Position numbers and translations under genes: made by a program | The notes under the pieces: generated by a model | The model's database searches: none | What the model was told of the DNA's origin: nothing | Seen by the model: only the letters and a program-made list of their open reading frames with translations | In this document: positions 60,458 through 64,000 of the stretch, in pieces | Layout: each line of letters opens with the position of its first letter | How positions within the stretch are numbered: position 1 is the first letter of the stretch | Source of the DNA: Alkalicoccobacillus gibsonii | GTDB taxonomy: Bacteria > Bacillota > Bacilli > Bacillales > Bacillaceae_D | Assembly (NCBI RefSeq): GCF_016798245.1 | Contig: NZ_JAEUZA010000003.1 | Location: 1 to 64,000, forward strand | Direction: 5' to 3' | DNA length: 64,000 nucleotides

Positions 60458-60722
60458 CACAAAAAGGAAAAGAGATCTTATTCAGAAGATGGAACCGAAA
60501 ATTAAAAAAAGCATTCGGCACATCCCTTGGCAGTACCGAGAAGACGTTGAACAAGAAATTAAGATGAAGGTGATGGAATCGATAGATAAGGTAAACACGT
60601 ATGACGTTCCAAGTTTTTTTGAATACACAGCACAAGAGAACGATAAGAAAGCAGGAATAAGCAAAAAGAAGGCGAATACTAAGGAAAAATGTGAAGAAAG
60701 TAGGGTTCATAATGAGTATTAA
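60450..60722 (+). CDS. RsoA-like sigma subunit (region 2-like), 90 aa
   Basis: A 90-residue basic protein that starts inside the sigma gene (8-bp overlap). MEPKIKKSIRHIPWQYREDV followed by EQEIKMKVMESIDK resembles sigma region 2.1/2.2 and the RsoA co-sigma factor that pairs with SigO to form a two-subunit sigma. A lysine-rich tail (KKAGISKKKANTKEK) may contact DNA or be disordered. Overlap coupling would secure a 1:1 ratio. Confidence 0.75.
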   Translation: MSNTKRKRDLIQKMEPKIKKSIRHIPWQYREDVEQEIKMKVMESIDKVNTYDVPSFFEYTAQENDKKAGISKKKANTKEKCEESRVHNEY

Positions 60723-61143
60723 TGCGAGACAAATATTTGTGAATCTCCCTGTCCGAAATTTACAGAAATCAAAGTCCTTTTTTACAGAGGTTGGCTTTAC
60801 CTTTAATGAGCAATTTGAAGATGAAAGTGCAACGTGCATGGTCGTTAACGAAACGATCTATGTGATGCTCCTGGAAGAAGATCGCTACACATCGTTCACC
60901 AAAAAAGAAATTCCTGACACAAACACCCACTCCGAAGCCATTGTCGCGCTCTCGCTTGATAGCCGCGAAGAAGTCGATGAGGTTGTGAACCGTGCATTTG
61001 CTGCAGGGGCAGGATCTTATAATGAACCGCAGGACCACGGGTTTATGTATGGGTGGAGCTTTGCAGACATCGACGGACACCTTTGGGAGTTCTTTCACAT
61101 GGACATGGCCGCAGCAGAAGCCGAGGCCAAGACACAGCAGTAA
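60712..61143 (+). CDS. VOC-family (glyoxalase/bleomycin-resistance-like) protein
   Basis: A 143-residue PhnB/VOC-type protein: IFVNLPVRNLQKSKSFFTEV, CMVVNETIYVMLLEEDRYT, EAIVALSLDSREEVDEVVNR and GWSFADIDGHLWEFFHMDMA. One of the usual metal residues is hard to place, so activity is uncertain. ATG at 60712 overlaps the end of the RsoA-like gene by 11 bp. The ribosome site is weak (AAGTAGGG), so it may be translated by coupling, which would be an odd partner for a sigma operon. Confidence 0.85.
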   Translation: MSINARQIFVNLPVRNLQKSKSFFTEVGFTFNEQFEDESATCMVVNETIYVMLLEEDRYTSFTKKEIPDTNTHSEAIVALSLDSREEVDEVVNRAFAAGAGSYNEPQDHGFMYGWSFADIDGHLWEFFHMDMAAAEAEAKTQQ

Positions 61144-61170
61144 GTATCTTCGGATGCTTGCTGTTTTTTT
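61138..61170 (+). terminator. Terminator with UUCG loop
   Basis: CAGTAAGTATC-TTCG-GATGCTTGCTG followed by eight T residues; two wobble pairs. It overlaps the VOC stop codon. Confidence 0.88.
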
Positions 61171-61320
61171 TGTTGGAGACAGGTGAATTGGAGCGTTAGA
61201 GGGGAGAGAGGAGCATTAACCAATCAAACGAGAGTGTTACACCCTCATCCTTTTCAAACTCTTTAATCCTTGATACACTGAATATAATCTATTTTCAGAA
61301 ATATGGGTGGGGGCGGTTTT

Positions 61321-61533
61321 ATGAGATGGTTTATCCTAGGGATACTGTTCTATTTTTTAGCTCAAGGATTCTTAAGATGGCTCGGAGTTCCCTTTGGTCC
61401 AGGTGACTTGTTGCGAGGTGTTATTGGTGAACCAACTCCTATCAAATCAGCAATAGTCATTCTTGTAGGTGTCACTATCTTTTATTTAACCTATCGTTCT
61501 GTTCGTCATAAAATGCGAGAAAAAGCATCTTAA
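61321..61533 (+). CDS. Small two-span membrane protein, 70 aa
   Basis: ATG at 61321 (an ATG 18 bp upstream is in frame; the G-rich stretch between can serve as ribosome site). Spans at about 2-18 (RWFILGILFYFLAQGFL) and 42-62 (SAIVILVGVTIFYLTYRSV) with an external loop LGVPFGPGDLLRGVIGEPTP and a basic end. Unrecognised. Single gene before the SAM riboswitch. Confidence 0.6.
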   Translation: MRWFILGILFYFLAQGFLRWLGVPFGPGDLLRGVIGEPTPIKSAIVILVGVTIFYLTYRSVRHKMREKAS

Positions 61534-61590
61534 ATCTCTATCATTGAGAGTTTCTGAGTAATCTGATAAAATTAATATACAATCATATAT

Positions 61591-61691
61591 CTTATCAAGA
61601 GAGGCAGAGGGACTGGCCCTATGAAGCCCGGCAACCGACTATTTGTTCAGGTGCCAAATCCAGCAGAATGATGATCATTCTGATAGATAAG
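61591..61691 (+). ncRNA. SAM-I (S-box) riboswitch
   Basis: P1 stem CTTATC (61591-61596) with GATAAG (61686-61691). Conserved core AGAGAGGCAGAGGGACTGGC, then CCTATGAAGCCCGGCAACC, GGTGCCAAATCCAGCAGA and a P4 stem AATGATGATCATT. It binds S-adenosylmethionine and, when bound, favours the terminator at 61701. It controls the monooxygenase/ATP-grasp operon, so those genes are expressed when SAM (and sulfur supply) is low. Confidence 0.96.
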
Positions 61692-61700
61692 GAGTACACA

Positions 61701-61731
61701 CACGTCTTCTTATAGAAGAGGTGTTTTTTTA
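61701..61731 (+). terminator. Riboswitch expression-platform terminator
   Basis: CACGTCTTCT-TAT-AGAAGAGGTG with one mismatch, followed by seven to eight T residues, just after the P1 3' strand. Confidence 0.9.
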
Positions 61732-61754
61732 TTATAGAGTGGGGGGCGTAACAG

Positions 61755-62810
61755 ATGAAGTATGGGTTTTGGCTACCGATTTTTGGGGGGTGGTTACGCA
61801 ATGTTCAGGATGAAGAAATGCCACCAACCTTTGATTATGCTAAGAAAGTCGTTCAAGCAGCAGAGGAATGGGGTTATGATACAACTCTTCTTGCTGAACT
61901 TTATTTAAATGATATAAAGGGTCCTGGTGAAGATGTACTGGAGGCCTGGACCACAGCAGCGGCACTTGCTGCGGTTACGTCAAAAATTGAATTAATGACA
62001 GCGATTCGTCCGGGGTTCCATAATCCGGCGACGACGGCGAAGATGGCGGCAAATATCGATCAGATTAGTAATGGTCGGTTTACGTTAAATGTTGTGTCTG
62101 CTTGGTGGGCGGAGGAGGCGCGTCAATATGGTGGAGTGTTCACAGAGCACGATGAGCGCTATGCACGAACGGAAGAGTTCATTGATGTGTTAAAGGGATT
62201 GTGGACAGAGGAATCTTTCACCTACGATGGAAGCTACTATCAGTTAAAGGATACGAAGCTTTCACCGAAGCCTGTTCAGCGCCCAAATCCTATCCTTTAT
62301 GCAGGTGGTGAAAGTGAACAGGGCAAAACAACGATTGCCGAAAAATGTGATGCTTACGTGATGCACGGGGGAACGGTGGATGAAATCCGTGCGAAAATTG
62401 CAGATATGAAGGAACGTCGGAAAAAAACGGGGCACTCTCCCTTTTCGCGTTTTGGAATGGCGGCTTACGTCATTTGCCGAGATACAGAAGAAGAGGCTCA
62501 AGCAGAGCTTGCTCGGATTACAGATGTGAAGGAATCAGATGCCTATGCCGGATACGATGATTTTACAAGTAAATCGCAGCTTGAACATCAAATTAAGCTT
62601 CAAGACTACTCCGTATCCAACCGCGGATTGAGACCTGAATTAATTGGTACACCAGAGATGATTGCCAAACGGATTTTGGAGTATGAAGAAGCAGGACTTG
62701 ATCTCGTTCTCTTACAATGCTCCCCTCAATATGAAGAAATGGAACGTTTCGCTCGTGATGTGATGCCAGTTGTTGAACAGCTAAGAGAGCAAACAAAGGA
62801 GACAATCTAA
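61755..62810 (+). CDS. LLM-class FMN monooxygenase, SsuD/SfnG-like
   Basis: A 351-residue luciferase-like flavin monooxygenase: KYGFWLPIFGGWLRNVQDEE start, TSKIELMTAIRPGFHNPATT, ISNGRFTLNVVSAWWAEEAR, EHDERYARTEEFIDVLKGLW and NPILYAGGESEQGKTTIAEK. These are the signatures of alkanesulfonate and dimethylsulfone monooxygenases, which release sulfite from C1-C10 sulfonates with FMNH2. SAM-riboswitch control supports a sulfur-scavenging role. A flavin reductase must be encoded elsewhere. Exact sulfonate or sulfone not known. Confidence 0.88.
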   Translation: MKYGFWLPIFGGWLRNVQDEEMPPTFDYAKKVVQAAEEWGYDTTLLAELYLNDIKGPGEDVLEAWTTAAALAAVTSKIELMTAIRPGFHNPATTAKMAANIDQISNGRFTLNVVSAWWAEEARQYGGVFTEHDERYARTEEFIDVLKGLWTEESFTYDGSYYQLKDTKLSPKPVQRPNPILYAGGESEQGKTTIAEKCDAYVMHGGTVDEIRAKIADMKERRKKTGHSPFSRFGMAAYVICRDTEEEAQAELARITDVKESDAYAGYDDFTSKSQLEHQIKLQDYSVSNRGLRPELIGTPEMIAKRILEYEEAGLDLVLLQCSPQYEEMERFARDVMPVVEQLREQTKETI

Positions 62811-62811
62811 T

Positions 62812-63756
62812 ATGAAAAAGATCTATGTAATTCATGAAAACCAGGAATGGACAGTACACTTATTTAAAAGGTTAGAAGAGTTAGGTCTTCCTTATGAGGA
62901 TTGGCATTTAAAAAGTGGAGCCATTAATTTAAATGAGGCTCCTCCTGAAGGTGTATTTTATTCTCGTATGAGCGCTTCTTCTCATACGCGAGGTCACCGT
63001 TATGCGCCAGAGCTTGCATCAGCGGTGCTAGCATGGCTCGAACGTCACGGGCGTACGGTCATTAATAATAGCCGGGCGCTACAGCTTGAAGTGAGTAAAG
63101 TCGTTCAATATATGGAGCTTGAAAAATTCGGCGTCCGTACACCGAAAACAGTGGCCGCCGTTGGTAAAGACCAAATCCTAGAGGCTGCGGATACATTTGA
63201 TGGACAAGCTTTTATTACCAAGCATAATCGTGCCGGAAAAGGGCTTGGTGTGCAGTTATTCCAAGACAAACAGGCACTGAAAACATATCTAGAGAGTGAT
63301 GCCTTTGAAGAGCCGGTTGACGGAATTACGTTGCTCCAGCAATACATTCAGGCACCTGAGCCATACATTACCCGGTGTGAATTTGTGGGGGGAGAATTTG
63401 TCTATGCGGTGAGAGTGGATACGTCTGAAGGCTTTGAGCTTTGCCCTGCCGACGCTTGCTCAATAGAAGACTTATTCTGTCCGGCAGGTGTGGAGCCAAA
63501 AGCGAAGTTCCAAGTTGATCACAGCTTTAACGAGCCTGTCCTTGTGCAATATGCGGAGGTCTTAAAAGCAAACGGTGTGCAAATTGCAGGAATCGAGTGT
63601 ATCCGTGATCAAGAAGGAAATCTATATACGTATGACATTAATACAAATACAAACTACAACTCGGAAGCCGAAGAAAAAGCTGGTGTGTTCGGCATGTTAG
63701 AGGTAGCAAAATATCTTGGGAGCCGTTTAAAAGAAGAGCAAGGGGCTCTTGTGTAA
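62812..63756 (+). CDS. ATP-grasp ligase, RimK-like
   Basis: A 314-residue ATP-grasp protein. Seen: KFGVRTPKTVAAVGK (ATP-grasp start), FITKHNRAGKGLGVQLF (ATP-binding lysine and glycine loop), LLQQYIQAPEPYITRCEFVG, and GIECIRDQEGNLYTYDINTN with NTNYN at the metal site. Such ligases join a carboxylate to an amine (glutamate or similar). It starts 1 bp after the monooxygenase stop, so the two are co-translated. Substrate unknown. A sulfur-containing amino acid or sulfonate conjugate is inferred from regulation. Confidence 0.88.
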   Translation: MKKIYVIHENQEWTVHLFKRLEELGLPYEDWHLKSGAINLNEAPPEGVFYSRMSASSHTRGHRYAPELASAVLAWLERHGRTVINNSRALQLEVSKVVQYMELEKFGVRTPKTVAAVGKDQILEAADTFDGQAFITKHNRAGKGLGVQLFQDKQALKTYLESDAFEEPVDGITLLQQYIQAPEPYITRCEFVGGEFVYAVRVDTSEGFELCPADACSIEDLFCPAGVEPKAKFQVDHSFNEPVLVQYAEVLKANGVQIAGIECIRDQEGNLYTYDINTNTNYNSEAEEKAGVFGMLEVAKYLGSRLKEEQGALV

Positions 63757-63757
63757 C

Positions 63758-63796
63758 AAAAAAAGTTCTGCATCCACCATGGTGCAGAACTTTTTT
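63758..63796 (+). terminator. Terminator after the riboswitch operon
   Basis: AAAAAAGTTCTGCA and TGCAGAACTTTTTT form a long stem with an inner CCACCATGG loop. Confidence 0.92.
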
Positions 63797-63805
63797 GTGT
63801 ATTAA

Positions 63806-64000
63806 TTAATGATGGAAGCCACCGCTCATTGAATCCAGTTCAAATGAGTCGAGCACCTCGCCTTGGTCGTCAAGGATCTCAACCGTGTATGTTTCGTACC
63901 AGCTCTCATCACGATCTATGATAGAGACGAAGGTTTGATTTTCAATCGGAGTTGTGACTGTTTCACCGGTATAGATGATCCGCGCTTCCGTCGCTTCTGG
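63806..64000 (-). CDS. Hypothetical protein, partial (C-terminal 64 aa)
   Basis: An open frame runs from the right window edge to TAA at 63806-63808. Visible residues: ARIIYTGETVTTPIENQTFV, IIDRDESWYETYTVEILDDQ and the end SMSGGFHH. Beta-rich, acidic and probably an exported or cell-surface domain. Its start and any signal peptide lie outside the window, so no function is given. Confidence 0.7.
   Translation of the reverse strand, partial: PEATEARIIYTGETVTTPIENQTFVSIIDRDESWYETYTVEILDDQGEVLDSFELDSMSGGFHH

Noticed and set aside
58801-60722. Complete prophage
   Set aside because: No capsid, tail, integrase, terminase or attachment-site signs; only the lysis and sigma genes are present.
61172-61260. 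Possible fourth periodic array (TTGGAG repeats)
   Set aside because: TTGGAG occurs twice 15 bp apart and then fades; no 20-21 bp step could be followed.

Overview
The window looks like chromosomal DNA of a low-GC Firmicute of the Bacillaceae, probably a Bacillus-like aerobic spore-former related to the alkaliphilic genera. This rests on strong GGAGG-type ribosome sites, frequent TTG/GTG starts, T-rich hairpin terminators, a Rap-Phr pair, a SAM-I riboswitch, an RsbR-type stressosome protein with a sigma-B promoter, CtaG/DUF2243, Fra/YdhG and a YvrJ protein. No insertion sequence, integrase, CRISPR array or rRNA was found. About 80 protein genes, two tRNAs, one riboswitch and many terminators can be supported.

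Layout. 1-160: tRNA-Asn and tRNA-Thr, probably the tail of a tRNA cluster. 270-8.9 kb: mostly single genes (acidic lipoprotein, tautomerase-like protein, an uncharacterised protein with primase-like motifs, Fra, an ECF sigma factor with a membrane partner, a Rid protein, an MBL hydrolase). 8.9-13.5 kb: DinB, LysR with a divergent YeiH-type exporter, then a second sigma factor with a beta-repeat partner. 13.7-17.9 kb: a catabolic operon (TRAP-type permease, small membrane protein, RraA-like aldolase, RpiR regulator, DUF1932 dehydrogenase) with a cre-like site and palindromes. 18-28.4 kb: M29 aminopeptidase, HAD, GT2, 6-phospho-beta-glucosidase, sodium symporter, KGG stress protein, RsbR paralogue. 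29-32.6 kb: YtrA-like regulator and a dual-ATPase ABC operon. 33-36 kb: two soluble chemoreceptors and CtaG/DUF2243. 36-46.5 kb: small transporters, enzymes and regulators, including an orphan FabF and an NtdB-like phosphatase opposite a LacI regulator. 46.8-51 kb: Rap-Phr and a YjiH/aminotransferase pair. 51-55 kb: LemA with two DUF3137 paralogues. 55-58.8 kb: divergent heparinase II/III and DUF2264 genes. 58.8-60.7 kb: an XlyA-like amidase and YvrJ, divergent from a SigO/RsoA-like two-part sigma factor, with LexA-box-like sequences between them. 61.6-63.8 kb: a SAM-riboswitch operon with a flavin monooxygenase and an ATP-grasp ligase.

The most unusual non-coding signal is a set of three degenerate arrays (4170-4323, 20254-20550, 32594-32867). 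In each, a short keyword recurs every 20-21 bp, two DNA helical turns, over 8 to about 15 units. Two arrays share the keyword CTTGGTAA. The third uses TGCGCGRG with the same period. The latter two run into the 3' ends of neighbouring genes. The most interesting gene module is the apparently SOS-linked split-sigma/amidase locus.

All assignments were made by reading the sequence without database searches. Family names are from recognition of motifs, and small genes shorter than 60 codons rest on ribosome sites and peptide character.
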